Assembly (NCBI RefSeq): GCF_004784465.1
Contig: NZ_SRRU01000003.1
Location: 496,001-560,000 of the forward strand
Length of the DNA: 64,000 nt
Source: Streptomyces griseoluteus
Lineage (GTDB): Bacteria; Actinomycetota; Actinomycetes; Streptomycetales; Streptomycetaceae
Direction of reading: 5' to 3'
Under the pieces are notes generated by a model. It did no database searches, was not told the DNA's origin, and was given only the letters and a program-made list of their open reading frames with translations. A program made the translations under genes and the position numbers. This document shows positions 45,685 to 56,603 of this stretch, piece by piece; position 1 is the stretch's first letter; every line of letters begins with the position of its first letter.

Positions 45685-47065
45685 CTACGTGGACTGGCTG
45701 CGCCGCGAGGGCCGCATCGTGATCGTCGGCGCCTCGCTGGCCGGGCTGCGGGCGGCCGAGACGCTGCGCGCGGAGGGCTTCACCGGTTCCCTCACCCTGA
45801 TCGGCGACGAACCGTACGAGCCGTACGACCGGCCGCCGCTGTCCAAGGCGGTACTGCTGGGCAAGGCGTCCCCGCGGCACACCGAGCTGCCCCGGCGCCG
45901 GCACCTGGACGCCGAGTGGCGGCTCGGGGTCCCGGCGGCCGGGCTGGACCTGACGGGCAAGCGGGTGCTGCTCGCCGACGGCGAGGAGGTGGAGTACGAC
46001 CGGCTGCTGATCGCCACCGGGGTGCGCGCCCGCCCCTGGCCGGTGGCGGAGGAGGCCGAGCTGGACGGCGTCTTCGTGCTGCGCACCCGCGACGACTCGA
46101 TCGCCCTGACTGAGCGGCTGCGGGCCGGGGCGAAGCGGGTCGTGGTGATCGGCGCCGGGTTCGCCGGGTCCGAAGTGGCCTCCGCCTGCCGGGAGATGGG
46201 TCTCGAGGTCACGGTCGCGGAGCGTGCGGGGGCCCCGCTGGTGGGGGCGCTCGGCGGGGTGATCGGGGCGGTCGCGGCCGATCTCCATCTGGAGAACGGC
46301 GTCGACCTGCGCACCCATGTCACCGTCACCGCGCTGGAGGGCGACCCGATGGGCCGGGTGCGGTCGGTGCACCTGTCCGACGAGAGCGTGGTCGAGGCGG
46401 ACGTCGTGGTGGTCTCGCTGGGGTCGCTGCGCAACACCGAGTGGCTGAGCGGCTCGGGGCTCGGGGCGGGGCCGCGCGGCATCGCGAGCGACGCGGGGTG
46501 CCGGGCGTTCGACTTCCGGGGGATCGTCACGGACGACGTGTTCGTCGCCGGTGACGTGGCCCGCTCCCCGCACGCGCTGTTCGGCTACCAGTTCCTGTCG
46601 CTGGAGCACTGGGGCAACGCGGTGGCGCAGGCGGAGACGGCCGCGCACAACATGATCTGTTCCGCCTCCGACCGGCGCCCCCACATGTGGATGCCCGCCT
46701 TCTGGTCCTCGCAGTTCGGGGTGAACATCAAGTCGGTGGGCGTGCCGCCCATGGGCGACGAGCTGATGATCATCCAGGGATCCACGGCCGAGCGCCGGTT
46801 CGTCGGCGTGTACGGGTACAAGGGCCGGATCGTGGCCGGCGTGACCTTCGACAACGCCCGCTGGCTGGAGTACTGCCAGCGGCAGATCGAACAGGGGGCG
46901 CCCTTCCCGGTGGAGTACCCCACGGTGGACCGGCGCCCCGAGGGGCGCAAGGCGGTCCCGGCCGACTTCCCCGACCCGTCGCTGCCCACCCACGGCCCGA
47001 CCGTGACCCTCAGCGGCTACTCACCGGCGGACCGCCGGCTGGTCTTCACCCCCGGCCACCACTGA
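45674..47065 (+). CDS. NAD(P)H-dependent ferredoxin reductase
   Basis: 463 residues, pyridine-nucleotide-disulfide oxidoreductase family. FAD site IVIVGASLAGLRAAETLR, then NAD(P) site VVVIGAGFAGSEVAS, and FVAGDVA near the C-terminal FAD contact, plus a C-terminal reductase domain. GGGAG precedes the ATG, which lies inside the ferredoxin gene. Transfers electrons from NAD(P)H to the ferredoxin. Confidence 0.94.
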   Translation: MAADYVDWLRREGRIVIVGASLAGLRAAETLRAEGFTGSLTLIGDEPYEPYDRPPLSKAVLLGKASPRHTELPRRRHLDAEWRLGVPAAGLDLTGKRVLLADGEEVEYDRLLIATGVRARPWPVAEEAELDGVFVLRTRDDSIALTERLRAGAKRVVVIGAGFAGSEVASACREMGLEVTVAERAGAPLVGALGGVIGAVAADLHLENGVDLRTHVTVTALEGDPMGRVRSVHLSDESVVEADVVVVSLGSLRNTEWLSGSGLGAGPRGIASDAGCRAFDFRGIVTDDVFVAGDVARSPHALFGYQFLSLEHWGNAVAQAETAAHNMICSASDRRPHMWMPAFWSSQFGVNIKSVGVPPMGDELMIIQGSTAERRFVGVYGYKGRIVAGVTFDNARWLEYCQRQIEQGAPFPVEYPTVDRRPEGRKAVPADFPDPSLPTHGPTVTLSGYSPADRRLVFTPGHH

Positions 47066-47107
47066 CCGCCGTCCGGCCCCGCGCCCCCGACGCTCCAAGG
47101 AACTGCC

Positions 47108-48346
47108 ATGACCGAACCCTCGCTGGTGGCCCGGATCACCGACTTCGCCAACCGCGCCGACCCCTACCCGCTCTACGCCGAGCTGCGCCGTACGCCGGTC
47201 CTGCACGAGGAGGACGACGACCCGTACGTCATCTCCTCGTACTGGGACATCGAGAGCCTGCTGCACGACCCCCGGATCAGCTCCGACGCGACGAATCTGA
47301 CCGCGGCGGGCGCCGACGAGCTGAACCAGGCGGAGAACACCGGGCTGCCACCGTCGTTCATCCGGCTGGACCCGCCGGAGCACGACCGGCTGCGGCGCAT
47401 CGCCAACAGCGCGTTCGGGCCGCCGCACAAGCCGCGCCGGATCGACGGCATGCGGGGCGAGCTGCACGGGATCGTCGCCGGGCTGATCGACGGACTCGCG
47501 AGCGGGACCGAGATCGACCTGGTGGACCAGTTCGCCTATCCGTTCCCGGTGACGGTGATCTGCCGGCTGCTCGGGGTGCCCCGCGAGGACGAGCCCCGGT
47601 TCCGGTCCTGGGTCGACCCGGTGGTGGCGAGCCTCGACCCGGAGACCCGGCAGGGCGCGGACCCCGACTTCGTGCGGAAGGCGCAGGAGGCGCGTACCCA
47701 GCTCGGCATGTACCTGGCCGGGCTGGTGGAGGAGCGCATCAAGGACCCGCGCGACGACATGCTGTCCGACCTGGCCGCCGGGAAGGGGCCGGACGGCGCC
47801 ATGACCATGATGGAGGTGCTCAGCACGGCCGTACTGCTGCTGATCGCCGGTCACGAGACCACCGTCAACCTGATCACCAACGGCATGCTCACCCTGCTGC
47901 GCCACCCCGAGTACCTCCAGCGGCTGCGCGAGGAGCCGGAGCTGGCGGTCAACATCGTGGAGGAGCTGCTGCGCTACGAGCCTCCGGTGCAGCTCCTGCC
48001 GCAGCGCACCTGCATCACCGACATAGAGGTGCGCGGGGTGCCGATCCCCAAGGGCTCCCGGATCTGGCTGATGCTGGCCGCGGGCAACCGGGACCCGGAG
48101 CGCTTCAAGGACCCCGAGCGGTTCGACCCCGACCGGGACGACCTCCAGCACCTCGGCTTCGGCAGCGGCATCCACGCGTGCTTCGGCGCGCCGCTGGCCC
48201 GGCTGGAGGCGCAGATCGCGCTGGCCGAGCTGGCGCGGCGGCTGGAGAACCCGCGGCTGGTGGCGGACCCGCCCCCGTACCGGCCGAACGCGGTGCTGCG
48301 CGGGCCGCGCCATCTGCCCGTCGCCGTCGACGGCGTACTGCCCTGA
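47108..48346 (+). CDS. Cytochrome P450
   Basis: 412 residues. Oxygen-binding AGHETT (247-252), ExxR (286-289), PERF region DPERFDPDRD and haem loop FGSGIHACFG with Cys358. AAGGA upstream. With the two preceding genes it forms a complete class-I electron-transfer operon. Substrate unknown; no biosynthetic cluster adjoins it. Confidence 0.96.
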   Translation: MTEPSLVARITDFANRADPYPLYAELRRTPVLHEEDDDPYVISSYWDIESLLHDPRISSDATNLTAAGADELNQAENTGLPPSFIRLDPPEHDRLRRIANSAFGPPHKPRRIDGMRGELHGIVAGLIDGLASGTEIDLVDQFAYPFPVTVICRLLGVPREDEPRFRSWVDPVVASLDPETRQGADPDFVRKAQEARTQLGMYLAGLVEERIKDPRDDMLSDLAAGKGPDGAMTMMEVLSTAVLLLIAGHETTVNLITNGMLTLLRHPEYLQRLREEPELAVNIVEELLRYEPPVQLLPQRTCITDIEVRGVPIPKGSRIWLMLAAGNRDPERFKDPERFDPDRDDLQHLGFGSGIHACFGAPLARLEAQIALAELARRLENPRLVADPPPYRPNAVLRGPRHLPVAVDGVLP

Positions 48347-48350
48347 CCCC

Positions 48351-51341
48351 TCAGACCCCGCGCCGGCGCAGCGACGACCCGGTGCGGTCCTTGACGACCT
48401 CCAACTGGGCGTGGATGCGCCGGCGCAGGTCGCCGACGTGGCTGACGATGCCGACGCTGCGGTCGCGTTCGCGCAGCGAGTCCAGCACGTCGAGGACCTC
48501 GTCGAGCGTCTGGTCGTCCAGGCTGCCGAAGCCCTCGTCGATGAAGAGGGTGTCGAGCCGGACCCCGCCCGCCTCGTCGGTGACCACGTCGGCGAGGCCG
48601 AGGGCGAGCGCGAGGGAGGCGAAGAAGGTCTCGCCGCCGGACAGGGTCGCGGTGTCCCGCTCCCGGCCGGTCCACGCGTCCACGACGTGCAGGCCGAGCC
48701 CGCTGCGCCCGCGCCCGCTGCGGTCGTCGGAGTGGACGAGGGTGTAGCGCCCGGCGGACATCAGCCTCAGGCGCGCGGTCGCGGCGGCGGCGACCTGTTC
48801 GAGGCGGGCGGCCAGGACGTACGACTCCAGGCGCATCCGGCGTTCGTTGTCCGCGCTGGTGCCGGCCGCGAGGGCGGCGAGCCGGGCCACCCGGTCGTAC
48901 TCCTCGCGCAGCGGGGCGAGGCGCCGGGCGCCGTCCTCGGCACGGGCGGAGAGCCGGTCCAGCTCGGTGGTGCGGCGGGCGGCCTCGTCGCGGGCGGAGG
49001 CGGCTTCCCGCAGCCGCCGCTCGGCCCCGGCCGCGCGCTCTCCCGCCGCGACGAGGTCGGCGGGGGCTCGCTTGGAGGCAGCCACCGTCTCGGGCTCGGC
49101 GAGGACGGCGCGTACGGCGGACTCCTCCGACTGCCGTTCGTCCACCCGGTGTTGGAGGGCGCGGTGGGTGGCGGGGTCCAGCAGGGCCCCGGCCGCCGCG
49201 CCCGGGGTGTCGAACCCGGCGCGATAGGCGGCGTCGGCGAGGCGGGCGTCGGCGTCCTTCAGGCGGACGGCCGCCTCCTGAGCCGTACGGGCGGCGTCGG
49301 CGGCCTCGGTGAGCACGGCCGCGAGCCGCTCCAGTTCGGCGGCACGGGCGGCGACGCTCTCGGCGGCTCCGCGCGCCCGCGTCAACTCGGCCTGGAGGGT
49401 GGTCTGTTCGCGGTCGAGGGTGTCGCGCCGGGTGAGCCGCGCGGCGGCCCGTACGGCGGACTGCTGGCGGGCCTGGAGCCGCTGCTCGCGCTCCGCCTCG
49501 GCCCGCCGCAGCTCCTCGTGCGCGGCGTGCAGGGCCGAGGCGTCCCGGCGGGCCTGCTCGAACTCCTGCTCCAGCTCGGTGACTTCCGCGGCGATGCGGT
49601 CGGCGGGGGTGTCCCCGACCTCGGCGGTGACGGCGTCGAGCGCGGCTTGCAGCTCGGTGCTGCGGCGCTCGTGCTCGACGTGCTCCCGCTCGGCCTCCTG
49701 GTGCGCTTCGAAGGCGTGCTGTTCGACCTCGCGGTCCACGTGTCCGGCGTCCTTGCGGGCCGGGGCGGGGTGCTCGGTGGCCCCGCAGACGGCACAGGGG
49801 GCGCCGTCGGTGAGGTGGGCGGCCAGCTCGGCGGCGATGCCGGTCAGGCGCTGTTCCTTGAGGTCGAGCCAGTCTCCGCGCAGCTTCTGCGCGCGCTGCC
49901 CGGAGTCCAGCGCCTGGCGTTCGGCGGCCGCGGCGTCCGAGATCAGCCGGTCGCGGCGGCGGGCCGCCTCGAGCCGCCGCCGGGCGGGGTCGCGCCGGGC
50001 GGCGAGGGATTCGGCACGGGAGGCGGCCTCCTGGGCCGCGTCGATACGGGCCTGGAGGGTGGCGCGGGCGGCCTCCCAGCCGTCGAGCCAGGCATCCGCC
50101 TCACGCGCGGTGTCCTCGTCCGCGCGCTCCTCCCGGTCGAGCCCGGCGCGCTCGGCGAGCAGTTCGGTGAGCCGGTGCTCGGCGCGGCGGGCGGAGGCGA
50201 GGGAGCCCAGCTCCTCGACCGCGCGACGGGCGGCGGCCGCGAGGCCGGGGGCGCCGGAGTCGGCCTGGTCCTCCGGCAGCGCACGCCGGGCGTCCGCCTC
50301 GGCCAGGGCGGCCCGCCGGTGCACGTTCTCCGCTTCCTCGCGCATCTCCAGCGCGGGCGCCACGGTCTCGGCCTTGCGCCCGCGCTCCATGCGGGCCCGC
50401 GTCTCCTCGTACTCCTCCGCCCGCTCCGCGAGCCGCGCGGCGCGGTCCTGAGCCTCGGTGAACCGGTGCTGCAGCCGGGCGAGTTCGCGGGCCTCGGCCA
50501 GTTCCTCCTGGGCGCGGGTGTGAGCGGACTCGGCGGCGGTGAGGCCGCAGTGGGCGATGGTGAGGCGTTCGCGGGCGGTGCTGCGGGCCACGGCCGCCGC
50601 CCCGAGGACCGCGACGGCGAGGCCCGGATCGCCGGGCGCGAGCCCGGGCAGCTCCATGGCGTCACCGGCCGCCTGCTGCATGCGGTGGGCGTCGGCGAGC
50701 AGCGCGGTGTCGCCCTCGCGCACCCGTGCCTCGGTGGCGCGCCTGCGCTCGGCGAGCCGCTTCTCCACGTCGGCGAAGCGCCGGGTGTCGAAGAGGCGGC
50801 CGAGCAGCTTGCCGCGTGCCTCGGCGTCGGCGCGCAGGAAGCGGGCGAAGTCGCCCTGGGGCAGGAGCACGACCTGGCAGAACTGCTCGCGGCTCATGCC
50901 GAGGAGGTGGGTGATCTCCTCGCCGATCTCCTGGTGCGAGCGGCTGAGGTCCTTCCAGGTGCCGCCCACGGCGTCGTACTCGCGCAGCCAGGTCTGGGCC
51001 TTGTCGAGGGTGGTGCCGGTGCCGCGCTTCTTGGGGCGCTCCCACGGGGGCTGCCGGGTGATCTCCAACCGGCGTCCGGCGACGCTGAGTTCGAGCCGGA
51101 CCTCGGTGCGGGTGCCCGGTTCGGCGTGGTCGCTGCGCAGGTGGGTGCCCTGGCCGCCCTGCCGGGCGCCGGGGACGGAGCCGTAGAGGGCGTAGCAGAC
51201 GGCGTCCAGGACGGAGGTCTTCCCGGCACCGGTCGGGCCGTGCAGCAGGAAGAGCCCGGCGGCGGAGAGCGCGTCGAAGTCGACGCTCTGGGCGCCGCCG
51301 AAGGGGCCGAAGGCGGTGATGTCGAGCCGGTGCAGCCTCAT
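48351..51341 (-). CDS. sbcC: Exonuclease SbcC (SMC-like ATPase)
   Basis: 996 residues. Walker A GPTGAGKT (35-42), long coiled coils, zinc hook CAVC near residue 517, ABC signature TLSGGE and Walker B LDTLFIDEGFGSLD. Partner of SbcD in the SbcCD/Mre11-Rad50-type nuclease that opens hairpins and processes ends. Starts at ATG 51341, overlapping sbcD by 4 nt (ATGA). Confidence 0.96.
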   Translation of the reverse strand: MRLHRLDITAFGPFGGAQSVDFDALSAAGLFLLHGPTGAGKTSVLDAVCYALYGSVPGARQGGQGTHLRSDHAEPGTRTEVRLELSVAGRRLEITRQPPWERPKKRGTGTTLDKAQTWLREYDAVGGTWKDLSRSHQEIGEEITHLLGMSREQFCQVVLLPQGDFARFLRADAEARGKLLGRLFDTRRFADVEKRLAERRRATEARVREGDTALLADAHRMQQAAGDAMELPGLAPGDPGLAVAVLGAAAVARSTARERLTIAHCGLTAAESAHTRAQEELAEARELARLQHRFTEAQDRAARLAERAEEYEETRARMERGRKAETVAPALEMREEAENVHRRAALAEADARRALPEDQADSGAPGLAAAARRAVEELGSLASARRAEHRLTELLAERAGLDREERADEDTAREADAWLDGWEAARATLQARIDAAQEAASRAESLAARRDPARRRLEAARRRDRLISDAAAAERQALDSGQRAQKLRGDWLDLKEQRLTGIAAELAAHLTDGAPCAVCGATEHPAPARKDAGHVDREVEQHAFEAHQEAEREHVEHERRSTELQAALDAVTAEVGDTPADRIAAEVTELEQEFEQARRDASALHAAHEELRRAEAEREQRLQARQQSAVRAAARLTRRDTLDREQTTLQAELTRARGAAESVAARAAELERLAAVLTEAADAARTAQEAAVRLKDADARLADAAYRAGFDTPGAAAGALLDPATHRALQHRVDERQSEESAVRAVLAEPETVAASKRAPADLVAAGERAAGAERRLREAASARDEAARRTTELDRLSARAEDGARRLAPLREEYDRVARLAALAAGTSADNERRMRLESYVLAARLEQVAAAATARLRLMSAGRYTLVHSDDRSGRGRSGLGLHVVDAWTGRERDTATLSGGETFFASLALALGLADVVTDEAGGVRLDTLFIDEGFGSLDDQTLDEVLDVLDSLRERDRSVGIVSHVGDLRRRIHAQLEVVKDRTGSSLRRRGV

Positions 51342-52501
51342 CGGGCGACCTCCCGCTCGGCGTCGTCGGCGCGCACGGTGTCGAAGGCGTCGCGCAGCAC
51401 CTCGGTCTCCCGGTCGTCGGGGGCGGCGCCGCGTACATGGGCGACGAAGTCCTCCGCGATCTGCTGGTCGCTGCGGCCCGCGAGGCGCCGGGCGTAGGAC
51501 ACGGCCGGGTCGTCCGGGGCGCGGTCGGGGGCGAAGACCAGGCTGAGGGTGTGCGGGAAGCGGGCGGCGATCCGGGCCATGGGGTCGGCGGGCCGGACGG
51601 CGTCGGTGAGGGTGGCCTCGACCCAGGCGTCCTCGTGGCGGCTCAGGGCGGGGTCGTCGAGCAGCTCCTCCAGCGTGCCCCGCAGGCGGGCCAGCGGACG
51701 CGGCACCGGGCAGTCGAGGCGTTCGGCGGTGACAGCGCCCTCGGCGTCCAGGTCGACGAGCCACATGCTCTTGCGGTGCTCGGCCTCGGAGAAGGAGTAG
51801 GCGAGCGGGGAGCCGGAGTAGCGGACGCGCTCGCTGATCCGCTGGCAGCCGTGCAGATGGCCCAGGGCGACGTAGTCGACGCCCGCGAAGACCCCGGCCG
51901 GTACGGCGGCCACTCCCCCGACGGTGATGTCCCGTTCGCTGTCGCTGGCCTCGCCGCCGGTGACGAAGGCGTGGGCGAGGACGACGGAGCGGGTGCCGGG
52001 GGCGCGGCCGGCGAGGTCGGCGCGCACCCGGTCCATGGCGGCGGCGAGCACGGTCTCGTGTCCGGCCTTCGGTAGGGCGAACTCGTCTTTCACCAGGGCG
52101 GGTTCGAGGTAGGGCAGCCCGTAGAACGCGACGTCGCCGTGGGCGTCGGCGAGGACGACCGGGGTGCCGGCGGCGGCCGGGTCGGTGCGCAGGTGGATGC
52201 CCGCGCGGTCGATGAGTCCGGCGCCGACGCCGAGGCGGCGGGCCGAGTCGTGGTTGCCGGAGATCATCACGGTGGGCACGCCCAGCCCGGCGAGCCGGTG
52301 CAGGGCGTCGTCGAACAGCTCGACCGCGGCCAGCGGGGGCACCGCGCGGTCGTACACGTCTCCCGACACCACGACGGCGTCCACGGCCCGCTCCCGCACG
52401 GTGGCGACGAGGTGACCGATGAACTCGGCCTGGGCGCCGAGCATGTTCACCCGGTGGAAGGCCCGGCCGAGATGCCAGTCGGAGGTGTGCAGGAGTCTCA
52501 T
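51338..52501 (-). CDS. sbcD: Exonuclease SbcD (Mre11-like phosphoesterase)
   Basis: 387 residues. Metal-binding motifs TSDWHLG, VSGDVYD, SGNHDS, VLAHAF and LGHLHG are all present. Nuclease subunit of SbcCD. Confidence 0.96.
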   Translation of the reverse strand: MRLLHTSDWHLGRAFHRVNMLGAQAEFIGHLVATVRERAVDAVVVSGDVYDRAVPPLAAVELFDDALHRLAGLGVPTVMISGNHDSARRLGVGAGLIDRAGIHLRTDPAAAGTPVVLADAHGDVAFYGLPYLEPALVKDEFALPKAGHETVLAAAMDRVRADLAGRAPGTRSVVLAHAFVTGGEASDSERDITVGGVAAVPAGVFAGVDYVALGHLHGCQRISERVRYSGSPLAYSFSEAEHRKSMWLVDLDAEGAVTAERLDCPVPRPLARLRGTLEELLDDPALSRHEDAWVEATLTDAVRPADPMARIAARFPHTLSLVFAPDRAPDDPAVSYARRLAGRSDQQIAEDFVAHVRGAAPDDRETEVLRDAFDTVRADDAEREVAR

Positions 52502-52580
52502 GGACCCCGAGACTAACGGCAGGGTCGGACAACGCGCCCCGGTCGCTTCGGATTTGAGCGTTATGCCCGATTGGCCCGGA

Positions 52581-53207
52581 TCAGGCGTCCCCGTACGCCT
52601 CGCCGCCCAGCTCCAGGTCTGCCGAGCCGGCCGTGGCGTCGGCCAGCCAGCCCCGGAAGGCGTCGACGTCGGCGTCCGGGAGGGCGATGTCGATGGCGAC
52701 CGCCTCGCCGTAGCGGACGTCGCGGACCTCGCGGCCGGTGGCGCGCAGGTCGTTCTGCACCTTGCCCGCGCGCTGGTGGTCGACGGTCACCGTGGCCAGC
52801 CGGTAGCGGCGCCGGGTTCGGGTGCCGACGGCGTCCAGCGCCTCGCCGACCGAGCCGCCGTAGGCCCGGATCAGGCCGCCCGCGCCGAGCTTCACCCCGC
52901 CGTAGTACCGGGTGACGACGGCGACGACGTACCGCATGTCGCGGCGCAGCAGCATCTGGAGCATGGGCACACCGGCCGTGCCGCCGGGCTCGCCGTCGTC
53001 GCTGGCCTTCTGGGTGGAGGCGTCGGCGCCGATGACGTACGCCCAGCAGTTGTGCGTGGCATCGGCGTGCTCCTTGCGGACCCCGGCGATGAACTCCTGC
53101 GCCTCCCGCTCGGTGGCGGCCGGGGCGAGCGCGCACAGGAAGCGGGAGCGGTTGATCTCGGTCTCGTGCACACCCGCGCGGGCCACTGTGCGGTACTCGT
53201 CCTGCAT
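52581..53207 (-). CDS. YigZ/IMPACT (UPF0029) family protein
   Basis: 208 residues: KSRF-like opening [33 protein letters not shown] and [22 protein letters not shown], the family signature. Function uncertain; eukaryotic IMPACT regulates Gcn2. Stands alone. Confidence 0.92.
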   Translation of the reverse strand: MQDEYRTVARAGVHETEINRSRFLCALAPAATEREAQEFIAGVRKEHADATHNCWAYVIGADASTQKASDDGEPGGTAGVPMLQMLLRRDMRYVVAVVTRYYGGVKLGAGGLIRAYGGSVGEALDAVGTRTRRRYRLATVTVDHQRAGKVQNDLRATGREVRDVRYGEAVAIDIALPDADVDAFRGWLADATAGSADLELGGEAYGDA

Positions 53208-53330
53208 CCCGCCAGCTTATGCGGAGCGCCGCGCCCGCCCGGCCCCGGTGTGCGGGGGAGGATGCGGGGCAGACGCGCTCAGCGATCGGACGGCCCGCGC
53301 GGTGGGCCGCGGGTGAGGAGGCAACAGCGT

Positions 53331-55313
53331 ATGACCAGGGTCCCCGTGCAGCCCGCGGAGCCCGGCGGACCCGCCCCGGACTCCGTGCGGGCCCGCTTGC
53401 GAGGCTGGCTGCTGGAGGGCCTGAGCGAGCGGACCGCCCGCCATCCGGGGCCGCACCGCACCCCTCCCCAGGAGCGCGAGGGCCACCCCTGGTGGCGGGT
53501 GATGTGCCTGACCGGCGTCGACTACTTCTCCACGCTCGGCTACCAGCCCGGCATCGCCGCCCTCGCGGCCGGCGCCCTCTCGCCGCTGGCCACCCTGGTG
53601 CTGATCGCGCTGACCCTGTTCGGCGCGCTCCCGGTGTACCGCAGGGTGGCGCGCGAGAGCCCGCACGGCGAGGGCTCGATCGCCATGCTGGAGCGGCTGC
53701 TGTCCTGGTGGTCGGGGAAGATCCTGGTGCTGGTCCTGCTGGGGTTCGCCGCCACCGACTTCATGATCACCATGACGCTGTCCTCGGCGGACGCGGCGGC
53801 CCATGTGATGGAGAACCCGTTCGCCCCGCACTGGACCGAGGGCGAGGGCGTCTGGATCACCCTGGTCCTGCTCGGGCTGCTCGGCGCGGTCTTCCTGAAG
53901 GGCTTCCAGGAGGCCATCGGGATCGCCGTCGTCCTGGTCGCCACCTATCTCGCGCTCAATGTGGTGGTCCTGGCCGTCTGCGCCTACCAGGTCCTCACCC
54001 ACCCGGTGCGGATCGAGAACTGGACGCATCTGATGACGGCGGAGCACTCCTCCCCGCTCGCCATGCTCGGCGTCGCCCTGCTGGTCTTCCCCAAGCTCGC
54101 GCTCGGCATGTCCGGCTTCGAGACCGGCGTGGCGGTGATGCCGCAGATCAAGGGCGACCCCCAGGACACCTACGAGAACCCGGCGGGCCGTATCCGGGGC
54201 GCCCGCAAGCTGCTCACCACGGCCGCGCTGATCATGAGCTGCCTGCTGCTGCTCTCCAGCCTGGCGACGACGATCCTGATCCCCGAGAAGGACTTCCGGA
54301 CCGGCGGCCCGGCCAACGGACGCGCCCTCGCCTACCTCGCCCACCAGTACCTCGGCGAGATCTTCGGCACGGTGTACGACCTGTCGACCATCACCATCCT
54401 GTGGTTCGCGGGCGCCTCCGCGATGGCCGGACTGCTCAACCTGGTCCCGCGCTATCTGCCCCGCTACGGCATGGCCCCGGAGTGGACGCGCGCGGTGCGG
54501 CCGCTGGTGCTGGTGTTCCTGGTGGCGGCCGTGCTGATCACCCTGTGGTTCCACGCGAGCGTGGACGCGCAGAGCGGGGCGTACGCGACCGGCGTGCTGG
54601 TGCTGATGCTCTCGGCGGCCTTCGCCTCCACGGTGGCGGTGCACCGGCGCGGGCACCGGGCGGCCGCCCTCGGCTTCGGCACGATCACCGTCGTCTTCGC
54701 CTACACCCTGGTCGCCAACGTGATCGAGCGGCCGGACGGCATCAAGATCGCATCCATCTTCATCGTGCTGATCATGCTGACGTCGTTCGTCTCCCGTGTG
54801 CACCGCGCCTTCGAACTCCGCGCCACCGAGGTGGTGTTCGACGAGGCCGCGCTGCGCATCATCGACGAGGCCGCCGAGCACGGCCCGCTCCAGCTCATCG
54901 CCAACGAGCCGCAGGAGCACAGCAGTCGGGAGTACCGGGAGAAGGAGCGCGAGCAGCGCCAGCACACCCGGCTGCCCAAGGGCGCCTCGGTGGTGTTCCT
55001 GGAGGTGTTCGTGCGGGACTCCTCCGACTTCACCACCGAGATCACCGTCCACGGCGACGAGAAACACGGCGTACGACGGCTGCGCGCGGAGGGGCCGACG
55101 GTGCCCAACACCATCGCGGCCGTCCTGCTCGCCCTGCGCGACCACACCGGCAAGGTGCCGCACGTCTACTTCAACTGGACCGAAGGCAACCCGATCGCCC
55201 ACCTGCTCCAGTTCCTGGTCTTCGGCAACGGCGAGGCGGCACCGGTCACCCGCGAGGTACTGCGCCGCGCGGAACCGGACCCGGAACGGAGGCCCTGGGT
55301 GCACGTCGGCTGA
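53331..55313 (+). CDS. APC-superfamily amino acid/polyamine transporter
   Basis: 660 residues with about 12 TM helices and a soluble C-terminal domain of about 200 residues. The entry region [20 protein letters not shown] is the family landmark. The soluble tail (from about residue 470) contains conserved blocks [16 protein letters not shown] and [18 protein letters not shown] upstream of the ATG. Confidence 0.9.
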   Translation: MTRVPVQPAEPGGPAPDSVRARLRGWLLEGLSERTARHPGPHRTPPQEREGHPWWRVMCLTGVDYFSTLGYQPGIAALAAGALSPLATLVLIALTLFGALPVYRRVARESPHGEGSIAMLERLLSWWSGKILVLVLLGFAATDFMITMTLSSADAAAHVMENPFAPHWTEGEGVWITLVLLGLLGAVFLKGFQEAIGIAVVLVATYLALNVVVLAVCAYQVLTHPVRIENWTHLMTAEHSSPLAMLGVALLVFPKLALGMSGFETGVAVMPQIKGDPQDTYENPAGRIRGARKLLTTAALIMSCLLLLSSLATTILIPEKDFRTGGPANGRALAYLAHQYLGEIFGTVYDLSTITILWFAGASAMAGLLNLVPRYLPRYGMAPEWTRAVRPLVLVFLVAAVLITLWFHASVDAQSGAYATGVLVLMLSAAFASTVAVHRRGHRAAALGFGTITVVFAYTLVANVIERPDGIKIASIFIVLIMLTSFVSRVHRAFELRATEVVFDEAALRIIDEAAEHGPLQLIANEPQEHSSREYREKEREQRQHTRLPKGASVVFLEVFVRDSSDFTTEITVHGDEKHGVRRLRAEGPTVPNTIAAVLLALRDHTGKVPHVYFNWTEGNPIAHLLQFLVFGNGEAAPVTREVLRRAEPDPERRPWVHVG

Positions 55314-55317
55314 GCAC

Positions 55318-56055
55318 TCAGCCGGGGTTGCCCAGCTCCCCCGCGAGGTCGAGGGCGAGGAGGCGGTCGGCGTAGAGGAAGGTCTCGAAGCGGGCGCCGT
55401 CGGGGAGGTCCGGGGCGCTCGCCACGTCCCGGAGCACCGCGAGGACGCCGGGCAGGTCGAGGTCGTCCTCCCAGGCCGCGCGCAGCCGGGCCCGCACCTC
55501 GTCCGGCACCGGGCGCGAGGGCCGGTTCGCCCAGCGGGCCACACCGGTCCGCCACTCGGCAGCGGTCCGCGCGGCAGCCTCCAGTGCGCCCGCGTCCAGT
55601 GCGGCGGGCTCGTCGCGCGGGACGGAGAGGAGGGCCAGGCGCAGGGCACCGGGGTCCGTCAGAAGTTCCTGCACGTCCTCACCGCCCCCGTCCCACCGGG
55701 CCGGGGCGACGGCCACCACCACTCCGGCCGCGGGCGGCTCCTCGGCGGCGGCCCGCACATGCACCACCTGGGCCTCCCCCAGGCCCGACGCGACATCCCG
55801 GCTGTCCTCGAAGGGGCGGATGCTCAACGCCGTCGCCGCCGTGCCGAGTTCGGCCTGTTCGCGAGGTGCGGTGAGCATGGTCCAGACGGGGGTGCCGCCC
55901 AGCTCCAGGGCGCGGACGAGGAGGTCGGCGGTGAGCAGCACCCGCAGCGCCGTCAGGTCGAGGCCGCCCGCGTGGGCCTCCACTCGGGTCAGGCCCCGGC
56001 GGGCGGGGGTGGCGGGGACGGACTCACCGGTCCGGGCGTCGAGGATGCGCAGCAC
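55318..56055 (-). CDS. Cysteinyl-tRNA-synthetase-like paralogue lacking HIGH and KMSKS
   Basis: 245 residues. N-terminal segment MLRILDARTGESV and C-terminal AWEDDLDLPGVLAVLRD and GARFETFLYADRLLALDLA align with CysRS (DDLDTP and ADRILALDLA). The HIGH and KMSKS signatures and the zinc cysteines are missing, so tRNA charging is unlikely. GTG at 56055 lies 6 nt after TACGCT, suggesting leaderless expression. May be a ligase relative or degenerate paralogue. Confidence 0.75.
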   Translation of the reverse strand: MLRILDARTGESVPATPARRGLTRVEAHAGGLDLTALRVLLTADLLVRALELGGTPVWTMLTAPREQAELGTAATALSIRPFEDSRDVASGLGEAQVVHVRAAAEEPPAAGVVVAVAPARWDGGGEDVQELLTDPGALRLALLSVPRDEPAALDAGALEAAARTAAEWRTGVARWANRPSRPVPDEVRARLRAAWEDDLDLPGVLAVLRDVASAPDLPDGARFETFLYADRLLALDLAGELGNPG

Positions 56056-56195
56056 GCAGCGAGCGTAGGCGCGCCGGGGCCCGGACGCAGCACCTTGTGC
56101 CGATTCCGGACAGCGTGGCGGGCAAGCGGGGGAATCGGCGCGCGGCGCCCGCTGTTGTCCCCACGGCACAGTTCCCGCGCTTGGAGGAGGCCGCC

Positions 56196-56603
56196 GTGTA
56201 CGGCGACGAGGCGACGATCCGCACCATCCTGACCGGTCTGGGCGACACCTGGGCGGTGGTCGGCCTCTCCAACAACCGGTCCCGTGCCGCCTACGGGGTC
56301 GCCGAGGTGCTGCGCCGGTACGGCAAGCGGGTGGTGCCGGTGCACCCGAAGGCCGAGCCGGTCGGGGGCGAGCAGGGGTACGCGAGCCTCGCCGACATCC
56401 CGTTCGACGTGGACGTGGTCGACGTGTTCGTCAACAGCGAGCTGGCCGGCGCGGTGGCCGACGAGGCGGTGGCCAAGGGGGCCCGCGCGGTCTGGTTCCA
56501 GCTCGGCGTGGTGGACGAGGCGGCGTACGAGCGGACGCGGGCGGCGGGTCTGGAGATGGTCATGGACGCCTGCCCGGCGATCGAGATCCCCCGACTGGGT
56601 TAG
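56196..56603 (+). CDS. CoA-binding (YccU-type) protein
   Basis: 135 residues with a Rossmann CoA_binding domain: WAVVGLSNNRSRAAYGVAEVL and VVPVHPKAE. GTG with GGAGGAGG upstream; upstream codons are not conserved. Convergent with the next gene, overlapping by 4 bp. Confidence 0.9.
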   Translation: MYGDEATIRTILTGLGDTWAVVGLSNNRSRAAYGVAEVLRRYGKRVVPVHPKAEPVGGEQGYASLADIPFDVDVVDVFVNSELAGAVADEAVAKGARAVWFQLGVVDEAAYERTRAAGLEMVMDACPAIEIPRLG

